The notes: a model not told the origin generated them from the letters alone. Positions 20,171 through 29,613 are shown, numbered from the stretch's first letter. The stretch: 64,000 nucleotides of DNA from Rhizobium sp. Root1203 (GCF_001424945.1 NZ_LMCW01000034.1:572-64571); one strand, 5' to 3'. Numbers and translations: made by a program.

Positions 20171-21217
20171 ATGAACGAAATTAAATCAAAGCGTCCTCGC
20201 CAAGCCGACATCGCTGCCACCGCAGGCGTCTCCGTAGCAACCGTATCGCGGGTCCTTGCCAATGAGCCAGGCATCAGCGGGAGCGTAAGGGAGCATATTC
20301 TGCGTGTTGCTGCCGAGCATGGCTATCAGGCGAAGGCAACATCCGAAGCCGTCCTCGGCGGGCTTGCGCTGATCGCCAGCGACGGCATGACAGGCGGCCT
20401 TAGCGTCTTTTATGAAGCGATCGTCGACGGCTTGCGCACGGGTGCATTGGAACGAGCTATGCCCTTCGAAGTCAGGCTGGTTCGGGAGGATCGCGCAACG
20501 CCTGACGTCATTCGCGACTATATGACGACAGCCAAGGCAGAAGGACTGTTTCTGGTCGGCATCGATCCGAATCCAGCGTTGCGGCAATGGATCGAGGCAG
20601 AGAGAATTCCCGTCGTCCTCGTGAACGGCACCGATCCGCAGCTTCGCCTTGATGGCGTTTCGCCGGCGAATTTCTTCGGGGCCTTCCAGGCGGCCGATCG
20701 ATTGCTCGCCGCTGGGCATCGCAGGATCCTGCATTTCACCGGCTCGCATCGCCACACCATTCGCGAACGCGTCAGGGGCTTCGACGCGGCAATCGACGCC
20801 GTGGAGGGTGCCGAGAGCAGGATCGTTTCGATGAGCTTCAACGGGAGTGCCAGCCGGGAGGCGCATGAGCTGGCGGCCGCCATCCTCGCCCAGAATGCGG
20901 GCTTTACCGCTGCCTTTTGCATGAACGACTTCGTTGCGGTCGGTGTGCTCGAGGCAGTTACCGAGGCGGGGCTTCGAGTACCCGAAGACTTCGCAATCGT
21001 CGGCTTCGACGATTTGCCTTGTGCGCTGATGACAGATCCGCCGCTATCCACCATGCGCGTCGATCGCGCCGCGCTTGGCCGCGAGGCGATCGGACTGATG
21101 CTTGCCCGTTTCCGGGACCGGGCGGCACCTGTCCGCCATGTATGCCATGCGGTCGTCCCCGTCGCCGGGGGTACCGTGCCCATGCCGAAACCGATGAGTG
21201 ATACCGATGACCTATGA
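20171..21217 (+). CDS. LacI-family transcriptional regulator
   Basis: 348 residues. The HTH is RQADIAATAGVSVATVSRVL, followed by the hinge HGYQAKATSEAV. The ligand domain includes FCMNDFVAVGVLEAVTEAG and the family signature VGFDDLPCALMTDPPLSTMR. It is divergent from the sugar-binding protein and overlaps the next gene, so it heads an operon with the DUF2264 and dehydrogenase genes and probably governs both sides. The effector is unknown, most likely an oligosaccharide or a product of it. Confidence 0.93.
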   Translation: MNEIKSKRPRQADIAATAGVSVATVSRVLANEPGISGSVREHILRVAAEHGYQAKATSEAVLGGLALIASDGMTGGLSVFYEAIVDGLRTGALERAMPFEVRLVREDRATPDVIRDYMTTAKAEGLFLVGIDPNPALRQWIEAERIPVVLVNGTDPQLRLDGVSPANFFGAFQAADRLLAAGHRRILHFTGSHRHTIRERVRGFDAAIDAVEGAESRIVSMSFNGSASREAHELAAAILAQNAGFTAAFCMNDFVAVGVLEAVTEAGLRVPEDFAIVGFDDLPCALMTDPPLSTMRVDRAALGREAIGLMLARFRDRAAPVRHVCHAVVPVAGGTVPMPKPMSDTDDL

Positions 21218-23063
21218 TCCGGCCAGCGCCAATCCGCTAGCAGGCAATCCGCTGGAAACGCGCGAGGACATGAGCCGCGCCCTCCTCGACCTCTTCGATC
21301 CGCTGCTTGCCTATTTCTCCGACGGCAATGCCCGCGTTCGGCTGGACGGTGCCGGCGCCCATTTCGATCGCGCGGCCGCCGACCTGGAAGGTTTTGCCCG
21401 TCCTCTCTGGGGGCTTGCGCCGTTGGGTGCAGGAAAGGGCGATTTTGCCCACTGGCACCGCTTTGCAGAGGGCCTCGCCAACGGAACCGATCCCGATCAC
21501 CCGGAATATTGGGGCACCGTTTACGGCCGTGACCAGCGCATGGTCGAACTGGCGGCGCTCGGCTTTGCACTCGCGCTTGTTCCGGACAAGATCTGGGAGC
21601 CGCTTGGCGACAGGGCGCGCGCCAATGTCGTGGCCTACCTCAAGCATGCGCGGCAGTTCGACTATGCCGACAACAACTGGAAATTTTTCCGCATCTTCGT
21701 TGATATCGCGCTTGATCGTGTCGGCGCCGAGTTCGACCGCAGCCTGACGAAACAGTATCTCGAGGAGCTTGAGGGATTCTATGTCGGCGATGGCTGGTAT
21801 CGCGACGGGAATGTCCGCCGCGTCGACCACTACATTCCCTTCGCTATGCATTTCTACGGGCTGATCTACTCCAAGCTCATCGATGATGACTACGCCAAGC
21901 GCTATCGGGAGCGCGCCGTCCTGTTCGCCAAGGACTTCCGCAACTGGTTCGCGCCGGATGGTGCCACGATTCCGTTCGGTCGCAGCCTGACCTATCGGTT
22001 CGCCTGCGCGGGGTTCTGGTCGGCGCTCGCCTTTGCCGATCTGGAGGCGCTCCCCTGGGGAGAGGTCAAGCATCTTTGCCTCCAGCATCTGCGCTGGTGG
22101 AGGGATAAGCCGATCACCAGCCGGGACGGTATCCTGTCGATCGGCTTCGGCTATCCGAACCTGCTGATGTCGGAGAGCTATAATTCCGCGGGTTCGCCCT
22201 ATTGGGCATTCAAGGCCTTCCTGCCGCTGGCTATTGCAGAGGATCATCCGTTCTGGACGGTCGAGGAAAAGGCGCCGGCCACGGCCGACGAGGTCGCACC
22301 GCAGCGTCATCCCGGCATGGTTTTGATGCGAGCCGGAGGCGATGTCGTGGCGCTCTCGTCTGGACAGGAGAACCTACAGATGCGGTTTGGCACGGAGAAA
22401 TACGCCAAATTCGCCTATTCGGCCCGATATGGCTTCAGCGTCGAAGCCGATGAGCGGAGTTTCGCGGGCGGGGCTTTCGATTCCGCGCTCGCCTTCAGCG
22501 ATGACGGATTGCATTATCGCGTACGCGAGACGAACACGGAAGCGCAGCTCGCGGGCGATATCCTCTATTCGAAGTGGTCGCCTTTCAAGGACGTGTCGGT
22601 GGAGACGTGGCTCGTTCCCGCCGCGCCGTGGCACGTCCGCGTGCACCGGATAAAGTCGACGCGTGCCCTGCAGACCGCCGAAGGCGGCTTCGCGATCGCC
22701 AAGCGCGATTTCGACCTCGATACGCTCGTTGCTGAGCAGGGCAGCGCTCATGTGACCGGGGAAGCAGATTTCTCCGGCATTGCCGATCTTGGCTCCAGCG
22801 TGACACGCATGGGTCTGGCGCAAAAGGCGTTGCCGAACACCAACATGATCGTTGCAAAGACCCTGGTGCCGCAGTTGCGCGGCGAGATCCCTGCGGGCGA
22901 AACAGTCCTGGTCACGGCCGTGCTTGCACTCGACGATCCGGCAGCCGCTTCCGGCGCCTGGACGAAGCGCCCGGCAGCACCGGATATCGCAGCACTTGAA
23001 GCCAGGGTAGTCAAGGAAGGCAGCACCGTCAGCGCGATAAAAGCGCCGGGGCAGATGCCATGA
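21207..23063 (+). CDS. DUF2264 protein
   Basis: 618 residues from ATG 21207; a GTG three codons earlier at 21198 is also possible. DUF2264 proteins are cytosolic, with a helical barrel N-terminal part (EGFARPLWGLAPL, HPEYWGTVYGRDQRMVELAA, DNNWKFFRIFVD, DGWYRDGNVRRVDHYIPFA) and a beta-rich C-terminal half. They occur in carbohydrate loci, and the fold suggests a glycoside-active enzyme, but I know of no settled reaction. It overlaps the LacI gene by 11 bp and the dehydrogenase by 4 bp, so the three form a coupled operon. Confidence 0.88.
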   Translation: MTYDPASANPLAGNPLETREDMSRALLDLFDPLLAYFSDGNARVRLDGAGAHFDRAAADLEGFARPLWGLAPLGAGKGDFAHWHRFAEGLANGTDPDHPEYWGTVYGRDQRMVELAALGFALALVPDKIWEPLGDRARANVVAYLKHARQFDYADNNWKFFRIFVDIALDRVGAEFDRSLTKQYLEELEGFYVGDGWYRDGNVRRVDHYIPFAMHFYGLIYSKLIDDDYAKRYRERAVLFAKDFRNWFAPDGATIPFGRSLTYRFACAGFWSALAFADLEALPWGEVKHLCLQHLRWWRDKPITSRDGILSIGFGYPNLLMSESYNSAGSPYWAFKAFLPLAIAEDHPFWTVEEKAPATADEVAPQRHPGMVLMRAGGDVVALSSGQENLQMRFGTEKYAKFAYSARYGFSVEADERSFAGGAFDSALAFSDDGLHYRVRETNTEAQLAGDILYSKWSPFKDVSVETWLVPAAPWHVRVHRIKSTRALQTAEGGFAIAKRDFDLDTLVAEQGSAHVTGEADFSGIADLGSSVTRMGLAQKALPNTNMIVAKTLVPQLRGEIPAGETVLVTAVLALDDPAAASGAWTKRPAAPDIAALEARVVKEGSTVSAIKAPGQMP

Positions 23064-24070
23064 GCCGTCCGGGCATAGTGCTTGCCATGCAGCCTGACCG
23101 CACCGAGCACGTCCTGCCGGATCGCCTGCTTGATCGTCTGGACACGCTCGGCCGATTGCTGGACCGCGAACCCTTGCAGACCTTTGACGACAAGCGCGCC
23201 AGGCGGCTCCTGCCGGAAACGGACATCCTGATCACCGGCTGGGGGGCTCCCTATGTCGGTCGGGACGTGCTGTCGGCCGCCGCAAGTCTGAAGATCGTTG
23301 CCCATGCAGCGGGAACGGTGAAAGGCATTGTCGGCGACGAGGTGTTCGAGGCGGGCATCGCTGTCAGCCATGCGGCGGAAGCCAATTCCGTGCCGGTTGC
23401 CGAGTTTGCGCTGGCGGCCATACTTTTTGCCGGCAAACAGGTCTTCCGCTTTCGCGATTACTACTCGGCAGATCGCAATCGAGACCGTACCTACGCGATG
23501 CAGCGGCTTGCGATCGGCAACTACGGCAGGACCGTCGGCATCGTCGGCGCTTCCCGTATCGGTCGCCGCGTCATCGAGCTGCTGAAGCCCTTCGATTTCA
23601 AGGTTCTGCTCTTCGACCCCACCCTCGGCGTTGCGGACTGCGCGGCGATCGGCGCGGAGAAAGTCGATCTCGATACGCTCATGCGCAGCGCGGACATCGT
23701 ATCGCTGCACGCGCCGTCCCTTCCCTCGACACGCCATATGATAGATGCCCAAAAACTTTCACTGATGAAGGACGGAGCGACGCTCATCAACACCGCGCGG
23801 GGCGCCATCGTCGACGAGGCAGCACTTCTCTCGACACTGTCGACGGGCCGGATCGATGCGATCATCGATGTGACCGATCCGGAGATACCGGACCCGCCAT
23901 CTGCCTTCTACGATCTCCCGAACGTCTTCCTGACCCCGCATATCGCGGGCGCCGTGGGGCTCGAGCGCACGCGGCTGGGAGAAATGGCGATTGACGAAAT
24001 CGAGCGCTTCTTGAAGGGCGAGCCGCTCAGGTACGGTATAACATTGACGGATCTTGCAAGAATGGCTTGA
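23060..24070 (+). CDS. D-isomer-specific 2-hydroxyacid dehydrogenase family protein
   Basis: 336 residues of the NAD(P)-dependent D-2-hydroxyacid dehydrogenase family. The Rossmann motif is TVGIVGASRIGRRVIELL, the substrate arginine is in INTARGAIVDEAAL, and the catalytic His is in LTPHIAGAVG. It probably interconverts a 2-keto acid and a hydroxy acid from a carbohydrate. It starts inside the last codon of the DUF2264 gene (ATGA). The substrate cannot be assigned; glyoxylate/hydroxypyruvate reductase is the nearest generic description. Confidence 0.88.
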   Translation: MSRPGIVLAMQPDRTEHVLPDRLLDRLDTLGRLLDREPLQTFDDKRARRLLPETDILITGWGAPYVGRDVLSAAASLKIVAHAAGTVKGIVGDEVFEAGIAVSHAAEANSVPVAEFALAAILFAGKQVFRFRDYYSADRNRDRTYAMQRLAIGNYGRTVGIVGASRIGRRVIELLKPFDFKVLLFDPTLGVADCAAIGAEKVDLDTLMRSADIVSLHAPSLPSTRHMIDAQKLSLMKDGATLINTARGAIVDEAALLSTLSTGRIDAIIDVTDPEIPDPPSAFYDLPNVFLTPHIAGAVGLERTRLGEMAIDEIERFLKGEPLRYGITLTDLARMA

Positions 24071-24141
24071 TCCTAAACCGGCGTTCTGCTTTTCGTTGAA
24101 GCCGGTGCTGCTATGGGTGACGGAGCAGCCAAGGAGCGAGC

Positions 24142-24306
24142 ATGAAGCAAGACCCACAGGCGAACGGCAACGTCGTCAAGTTCCGCAAACGCAAGCCACA
24201 GAAGACACCCCGACCGGGCTTGCGCAAATTTCTGACAGCCATGTGCGTCGTCATGGCGTTGGTTGCAGTGTGGGCTTACTTTGCCTCGGTTGGAAAACCT
24301 CTCTAG
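24142..24306 (+). CDS. Small single-pass membrane protein (54 aa)
   Basis: 54-residue product with a clear ribosome binding site (AAGGAGCG) just before ATG 24142. The N-terminal half is strongly basic (NVVKFRKRKPQKTPRPGLRK) and the C-terminal half is one transmembrane helix (FLTAMCVVMALVAVWAYFA), predicting a basic cytoplasmic tail. I recall similar short VV-F-R-basic/one-helix proteins in other rhizobia, but no function. It stands alone between the dehydrogenase and the convergent ABC ATPase gene. Confidence 0.7.
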   Translation: MKQDPQANGNVVKFRKRKPQKTPRPGLRKFLTAMCVVMALVAVWAYFASVGKPL

Positions 24307-24368
24307 GACCACGCGTTGCCAAAGCAGACACGACCAACAATCGCGGCCGTGTCCCTTTCACGCCCTGG

Positions 24369-25103
24369 CTACACGCCCGTAATCATCGAGACGATCTCGT
24401 TCTTGTCGGTCTCCGACGTCTTGCGGATACCGATCTGCTTGCCTCGGCGCAGGACGCAGATGCGATCGGAGAGCTTGAAGACCTGGTCGAGACTGTGGCT
24501 GATGATCAGCACGCCGATATTGCGTGACTTCAGCGACTGTACGATTGCCTCGACCTTCGCCGTTTCGGCAACGCCAAGCGCCGCTGTCGGCTCGTCGAGC
24601 AGAATCAGCTTGCTCGCCCATCGGGTCGCGCGGGCAATCGCCACGCCCTGGCGCTGGCCGCCGGAGAGATCGCGGATGGTCGCAAACGGTGATGGAATTC
24701 GCACATCCAGCTCATCGACAAGTTTCTGGGTCTCCGAGATCATGGTCTTGCGATCGAGAAGCCCGAACGAATTTGTGAGTTCCCGACCGAGAAACATGTT
24801 CATGTAGACGGTCTGCTGGTCGGCCAGCGCCAAGTCCTGATAGACGACCTCGATGCCGTGGGAACGCGCCATCGTGGCGCTCGACATCGAAACCGTTTCA
24901 CCCTCGATGGTGATCGAGCCGGAGGACGGCGCGTAAACGCCGGATACGATCTTGATGAGCGTCGACTTGCCGGCGCCGTTATCGCCGACAAGCGCGACAA
25001 TCTCGCCCGGATAGATATCGAGCGAAAAATTTTCGATCGCAACGACGGCGTCGAAATGCTTGCGGATGTCCGTGAGCTGCAGGACGGGTGTGGAGGCGGT
25101 CAT
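24369..25103 (-). CDS. ABC transporter ATP-binding protein, single-domain sugar type
   Basis: 244 residues with one complete nucleotide-binding domain: Walker A GDNGAGKST, signature LSGGQRQGVAIAR, Walker B LILLDEPTAALG and the H-loop ISHSL. Sequence style is that of the ribose/fructose (RbsA/FrcA) class, but with a single domain, so it must work as a homodimer, as FrcA does. It lies downstream of the YhfX-like gene (11 bp) and belongs to the importer whose permease and two binding proteins lie further upstream on the same strand. Confidence 0.93.
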   Translation of the reverse strand: MTASTPVLQLTDIRKHFDAVVAIENFSLDIYPGEIVALVGDNGAGKSTLIKIVSGVYAPSSGSITIEGETVSMSSATMARSHGIEVVYQDLALADQQTVYMNMFLGRELTNSFGLLDRKTMISETQKLVDELDVRIPSPFATIRDLSGGQRQGVAIARATRWASKLILLDEPTAALGVAETAKVEAIVQSLKSRNIGVLIISHSLDQVFKLSDRICVLRRGKQIGIRKTSETDKNEIVSMITGV

Positions 25104-25114
25104 TTGCTGTACTC

Positions 25115-26314
25115 CTATACCGGCCAGGATTCGGGTTCGCCGAAGCTATTCTCGATGGTTTCAACCTTGGGCATCCCCTTGGAAATGCCGGAAACGCCGA
25201 CCACGTAGGCGCGGGTTACGAACGCCTGTCCGCGGAAGCCGAAAACGGCCGTATCGCCCGGCTTCGGCGCCTTCGGCCCCGAAGCGTCGATCATCGCGTA
25301 ATAATCGATGGCGGACGGAGGCGGGATTTCGACGCTGCGCAATGCCGTGGCGGCGACTGTCGGCTCGCCGGAAACGATCGCTTGCACATCATAGTCCGGG
25401 AAGATCGGATCGATATAGAAACCGCCGCCCAAGCAATAGGCCTTGCCGCCCGAGAGATGGGAGACTTCGGTGAGGTAGCATACCGCGGGCAGTTCCGGCA
25501 GGTCGTCCACGGCATGGAGCGCCGTCGTCCCGTGCAGGCCATTGCCCGGCTCGCACTGCGAGGCGCCGGCCTCGGCTAGTGCCGGCAACATCACGGCAGA
25601 GGTCGTTCCCGGCGCATTGATCTCGATCCCGTTGCGCCCGGATTTCGCCAACGCTTCGGCTGCCTTGGCGAGCGTCGTCAGGTTATGCGTCGGCAGCACC
25701 TTGCGGGTTGCATGATCGAAGAGCAACGCCGGGAAGGTGGTGATGCCGGCAAAGCGGCCACCCTTCAATCGGTCGAAGGCATCGGCGACAGCGGCAACGT
25801 CATCGGCGTCGAAGCCGCCTTCATGGCCGCGATAGAAGGTGTCGCCCTCGGCGCGTATGCGTGCCAGCAAGTTCTGGACATAGCCTGCGGCGGCGGCTCC
25901 GGCAGCTGCCTCGCCAGCCTTGGTTTCGTTGAAAACGGTCCAGAAGTCCGGCTGAAAGGCAGCGGCGGCGGCATTGGCCTCGTGTCGCGCAACCTGCTGG
26001 AGATGACCGAGATGGCCGACCTTGAGCCCCGCCCTGTGGGTCGCACGGGCGCAGGCCATGTCAACGGCGACCGAGCGGTCGATGCCGCCGCGCATCACGG
26101 CCTTGCTGAATGAACTTGCGCGGCCAACCTGTTTGGTCATCGCAAAAATCTTCATGCCGAGCCGTTCTGCCTCCGTCTTCAGCAGGCGGGCATTGGCCTC
26201 GACCGTATCAAGATCGAGCACATAGGCATTCGCCGGGATCTTGCCTTCGCGATGCAGCGCAATGGCAGCTTCGATGAATTTGGGATTGCGGCGACGGAGC
26301 ACATCGAGAAACAT
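25115..26314 (-). CDS. YhfX-like PLP-dependent enzyme (alanine racemase-type fold)
   Basis: 399 residues of fold type III PLP enzymes. YVLDLDTVEANARLLKTEAE leads into the strand carrying the PLP lysine, K61 in IFAMTKQVGRASSFS, and later parts include GIEINAPGTTSAVMLPAL and GGKAYCLGGGFYID. It most resembles E. coli YhfX and D-threonine aldolase/D-serine dehydratase relatives, whose substrates are not established for YhfX. Its position inside the ABC operon, between permease and ATPase genes, argues that it acts on the imported compound, perhaps racemising or cleaving an amino acid released by the M20 enzyme. Confidence 0.8.
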   Translation of the reverse strand: MFLDVLRRRNPKFIEAAIALHREGKIPANAYVLDLDTVEANARLLKTEAERLGMKIFAMTKQVGRASSFSKAVMRGGIDRSVAVDMACARATHRAGLKVGHLGHLQQVARHEANAAAAAFQPDFWTVFNETKAGEAAAGAAAAGYVQNLLARIRAEGDTFYRGHEGGFDADDVAAVADAFDRLKGGRFAGITTFPALLFDHATRKVLPTHNLTTLAKAAEALAKSGRNGIEINAPGTTSAVMLPALAEAGASQCEPGNGLHGTTALHAVDDLPELPAVCYLTEVSHLSGGKAYCLGGGFYIDPIFPDYDVQAIVSGEPTVAATALRSVEIPPPSAIDYYAMIDASGPKAPKPGDTAVFGFRGQAFVTRAYVVGVSGISKGMPKVETIENSFGEPESWPV

Positions 26315-26328
26315 AGGGAACCCTTTCT

Positions 26329-27306
26329 TCAGCGCAGCTTTTCGCGCAGCGAGACGGCGACAGCGGCAAGAATGATGAGACCGCGCACGATCATCTGGTC
26401 GGAAACGGAAAGCCCCATCAGGATGAGGCCATTGTTCAGCATGCCCATCATCAGCGAGCCCACCAGCGCACCCACGATCGAGCCCTTGCCGCCGTTGAGC
26501 ATCGTCCCGCCGACGATGACGGCCGCAATGACCGTCATCAGGTCGGTTTCGCCAAGCGTATACTTCGCCGCCTGCAGGCGACCGGCATAGAGCAACCCGG
26601 CCAGCCCGGCGAGTGCGCCGCTCAGGACCAGTACCGTCAGCCGGATGCGCGGCACCTTGATGCCGGAAACGCTGGCCGCCCGGCCGTTATCCCCCGTTGC
26701 GAGCACGTGCGCGCCGAACCGGGTCTCACGATAGATGACGTGGCCAACAGCGATCGCCGCAACAGTCCACCAGACCAGCGAGGGGACGCCGAAGAGCGAA
26801 CCGGAACCGAAGAAGCCGGTAAAGACGCTGTCGGTGACGGGGATGGACCGCAGATTGGTGAGGGAACGGGCGACGCCGGCAAAGAGCCCCATCGTCGCAA
26901 GCGTCACCAGGAAGGAGGGCAGCCTGACATAGGCGACGAGCACGCCGTTGATCAGGCCTATGGCAATACCCGCGCCGAGACCCGCAGCAATGCCCGTCAT
27001 CATGCCGTAGTCGGCCATGACGACTGCGGCGCATAAGGCCGAGACTGCGACCGCAGAACCGATCGACAGATCGATTTCGCCGGCGGAAAGCACAAAGACG
27101 AGGCCGATCGCCATGATGGTCACCGGGGCTGTCTGGAGCACTATGTTGGAAAGATTGCGCACCGTCAGGAAGCCGCTGTCTTTCAATACGATAGCAAAAA
27201 AGAGAAAGATCGCGAGAAAGCCGAAATAGACGACGTATTGCTGCAGGTTGATGCGCTTGGCGAAGCTCCTTCTCGGCTGGAGGGCGTTCGATTGAGCAGT
27301 GGACAT
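26329..27306 (-). CDS. ABC transporter permease, ribose/fructose type
   Basis: 325 residues with 8-10 membrane segments of the RbsC/FrcC family: LVFVLSAGEIDLSIGSAVAV is the family hallmark, together with VAYVRLPSFLVTLATMGLFA, and ATGDNGRAASVSGIKVPRI as the coupling loop. I start at 27306 because GGAGGAAA lies upstream, though the frame stays open to 27372. It follows the second binding-protein gene by 62 bp and is 14 bp before the YhfX-like gene. Confidence 0.92.
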   Translation of the reverse strand: MSTAQSNALQPRRSFAKRINLQQYVVYFGFLAIFLFFAIVLKDSGFLTVRNLSNIVLQTAPVTIMAIGLVFVLSAGEIDLSIGSAVAVSALCAAVVMADYGMMTGIAAGLGAGIAIGLINGVLVAYVRLPSFLVTLATMGLFAGVARSLTNLRSIPVTDSVFTGFFGSGSLFGVPSLVWWTVAAIAVGHVIYRETRFGAHVLATGDNGRAASVSGIKVPRIRLTVLVLSGALAGLAGLLYAGRLQAAKYTLGETDLMTVIAAVIVGGTMLNGGKGSIVGALVGSLMMGMLNNGLILMGLSVSDQMIVRGLIILAAVAVSLREKLR

Positions 27307-27368
27307 TGCGTTTCCTCCGAAGTGCGGGAATTTGAAGCGGGAGGGCTCCCTGCCCACCCGCAGGCAGA

Positions 27369-28433
27369 TCACTTCATCGCATCAGCGATGCTGGCAGGGA
27401 CGTCCCTGTTCAGCGACGTTTTCCAGCCCTCCTTGACCGTATCCTTGGTCACAGCCAGGGAATCGACGACGAGGAAGGGTGCGGCGCTTTTGCCGACCAG
27501 GGAGCCGGCCGCGGCACGGGCGACAGTGACGCCGATATTGTAGGCTTCGTCGGCAACGAGGGCGCTGACATTTCCGCCCTTGACCATATCGAGGGCCGCC
27601 GGCTCGTTCAGATCGAGCGTGACGATCTTCGTATGGCTGTTTCCGGCCGAGCGCAGTGTCGACAGGACGCTCAGCGCCGGCTCCGCCCAGGTGACGTAAA
27701 TGCCGTCGAGGTCCGGGTTCTGGGTGACCATGGCTTGGGCGATTTCCTCGGCGCGGGCCGGATCAGCCATGCCGGCCTCCGCCGTGATCTTCATATTGGG
27801 ATAATCCTGCTCGATCGTCGACTTGAAGGCGCCGTCGCGCTGGTTGGTCACGTAGAAATCGGCATCGTGGAAGATGTAGCCGACCTTGCCCTTCTTGCCG
27901 AGTGCCTCGGCCATTGCGACGCCCGCTTTGTGGCCCATCTGGTAGAGGTCGTCGGAGACGATCGTCACGTAGTCCTTGCCCTGCACATAGCCCTGCGGAG
28001 AATTGTCGACGAAAGCGAGCTTGACGCCGGCTTTGAGGGCCGGTTCATAGACCGAAGCCGCTGTGGCCGGATCGACCGGCAGAGACAGGATGATCGACGG
28101 CTTCTTTGCAAGAACCGTCTCGACGTCGGCCTTCTGTCGCGCGCCGTCGAAGCCTGCATCCGTCTGTGCGATCACCGTCACGCCGATGCGCTTGAACTCG
28201 TCCTGCGCGCCGCTGTTGACGGCGTTGGTATATTCGCTCATCTCGTGCCAGACGAGGGCTGCGGTGAACTTGCCGTCCTTGATCTTCTGTTCTTCGTCAG
28301 AGGTCAGCACCACGCTCGAGGCCGGTGTTGGCTTTTCGCCGTGCGGACCGCTGGTGGCGCCCTCGGCGGCGAAGGCATGGGTGGTAAAGAATGTCGCGGC
28401 CAGCAGCGCCGGCACCGTCAGAAATCTGGGCAT
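27369..28433 (-). CDS. Sugar-type ABC substrate-binding protein, copy 2
   Basis: 354 residues with a signal peptide (about 1-22, ending HAFA-AE) and a type 1 periplasmic-binding fold like RbsB. It is paralogous along its full length to the neighbouring copy: shared blocks include VTNQRD, NPDLDGIYVTWAEPA, MVKGGNVSALVAD and the C-terminal SLNRD. The start at 28433 has AGGAGC upstream. The ligand is unknown; pairing with an M20 deacylase and a PLP enzyme makes a plain sugar less likely than an amino sugar or acylated compound. Confidence 0.92.
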   Translation of the reverse strand: MPRFLTVPALLAATFFTTHAFAAEGATSGPHGEKPTPASSVVLTSDEEQKIKDGKFTAALVWHEMSEYTNAVNSGAQDEFKRIGVTVIAQTDAGFDGARQKADVETVLAKKPSIILSLPVDPATAASVYEPALKAGVKLAFVDNSPQGYVQGKDYVTIVSDDLYQMGHKAGVAMAEALGKKGKVGYIFHDADFYVTNQRDGAFKSTIEQDYPNMKITAEAGMADPARAEEIAQAMVTQNPDLDGIYVTWAEPALSVLSTLRSAGNSHTKIVTLDLNEPAALDMVKGGNVSALVADEAYNIGVTVARAAAGSLVGKSAAPFLVVDSLAVTKDTVKEGWKTSLNRDVPASIADAMK

Positions 28434-28512
28434 CACATTGCTCCTGAGACTGTGTTTGCAAACGGTTGGCAGCGACCGCTGCCAACCGTTGCGCATGACG
28501 TATGCCTGCCGA

Positions 28513-29580
28513 TCACTTGGCAGCGTCGAGGATCGACTTCGGCGCGTCGCGATTGAGGGAGTCCTTCCAGCCCGTCGAGACATTGTCCTTGGTGACGGTC
28601 AGTGCCGGAGCGACGATGAAGGCAGGGGTTTCCTGGCCAAGCAGCGACTTCATGCCTGTCGCGGCCATCACGCGGCCGAGTTCATATGCCTTGTCGGCGA
28701 CGAGCGCCGTGACGTTGCCGCCCTTGACCATATCGAGGCCGACAGGTTCGGAAAGGTCGAGCGTGACGACCTTCGTCTTGCTGTTGCCGGCTGAGCGAAG
28801 GGCAGCGAGCACGCCTTCGGCCGGTTCTGCCCAAGTGACGTAGATACCGTCCAGATCCGGGTTCTGCAGCAGCATGGCACTGGCCAGTTCCTCGGCACGG
28901 GCCGGGTCCGAGATGCCTTGTTCGGCAACAATCTTGATGCCGGGATAGTCCTTCTCGATCGTCGTCTTGAAAGCCTGGTCGCGCTGGTTGGTCACGTAGT
29001 AGGTGGCATCATGGAAGATGTAGCCGACGTTGCCCTTGCCACCGATCGACTTGGCGAGCGCATCGGCTGCCTGCTTGCCCATCTGGAACAGGTCGTCCGT
29101 GACGATCGCGGCATACTCGGTGCCATGCTTGTAGCCAGTCGGCAGGTTGGAAAGGAAAACGAGTTTCGTGCCGTCCTTGACTGCCTGGCGGAAGGCTTCT
29201 GCCGACGTCGTCGGGTCGAGCGGCAATGAGAGAACGACATTCGGCTTGGCGGCGAGCGCCGTTTCGATATCGCTGCGCTGGCGGGCGGCGTCAAAGCCGG
29301 CATCCGTCTGCACCACGACATCGACGCCGGCCTTGGCGAACTCATCCTTTGCGCCGGCCGAAACGGCATTGGTGAAATCCGACGATGTGTGCCAGAGAAG
29401 CGCAGCCTTGTAACCCTTGCCCTTCAGTGCTGCCAGGTCGGCATCGGATAGCTTGACTTCGGCGCTCGGTACCGCCGTCTCGCCCTGGGGGCCCACAGTC
29501 TGCGCGTGCGCGGGGGCGGCAGTCATTACAACGCCGGCCAGCAAGGCGGCATTCAACAGTTTTTTCATCAGCATCGTCAT
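28513..29580 (-). CDS. Sugar-type ABC substrate-binding protein, copy 1
   Basis: 355 residues, signal peptide about 1-26 (ending APAHA-QT). It is a full-length paralogue of the next gene, with TDAGFDAARQRSDIETALA, VGYIFHDATYYVTNQRDQ and NPDLDGIYVTWAEPAEGVL. I take ATG 29580 (AAAGGGAAC upstream); ATG 29595 is an alternative. Two binding proteins for one permease suggest either two ligands or two affinities. It follows the M20 gene by 33 bp. Confidence 0.92.
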   Translation of the reverse strand: MTMLMKKLLNAALLAGVVMTAAPAHAQTVGPQGETAVPSAEVKLSDADLAALKGKGYKAALLWHTSSDFTNAVSAGAKDEFAKAGVDVVVQTDAGFDAARQRSDIETALAAKPNVVLSLPLDPTTSAEAFRQAVKDGTKLVFLSNLPTGYKHGTEYAAIVTDDLFQMGKQAADALAKSIGGKGNVGYIFHDATYYVTNQRDQAFKTTIEKDYPGIKIVAEQGISDPARAEELASAMLLQNPDLDGIYVTWAEPAEGVLAALRSAGNSKTKVVTLDLSEPVGLDMVKGGNVTALVADKAYELGRVMAATGMKSLLGQETPAFIVAPALTVTKDNVSTGWKDSLNRDAPKSILDAAK

Positions 29581-29613
29581 GTTCCCTTTTTCCATTATTG
29601 ATGGTTCGGCAGT

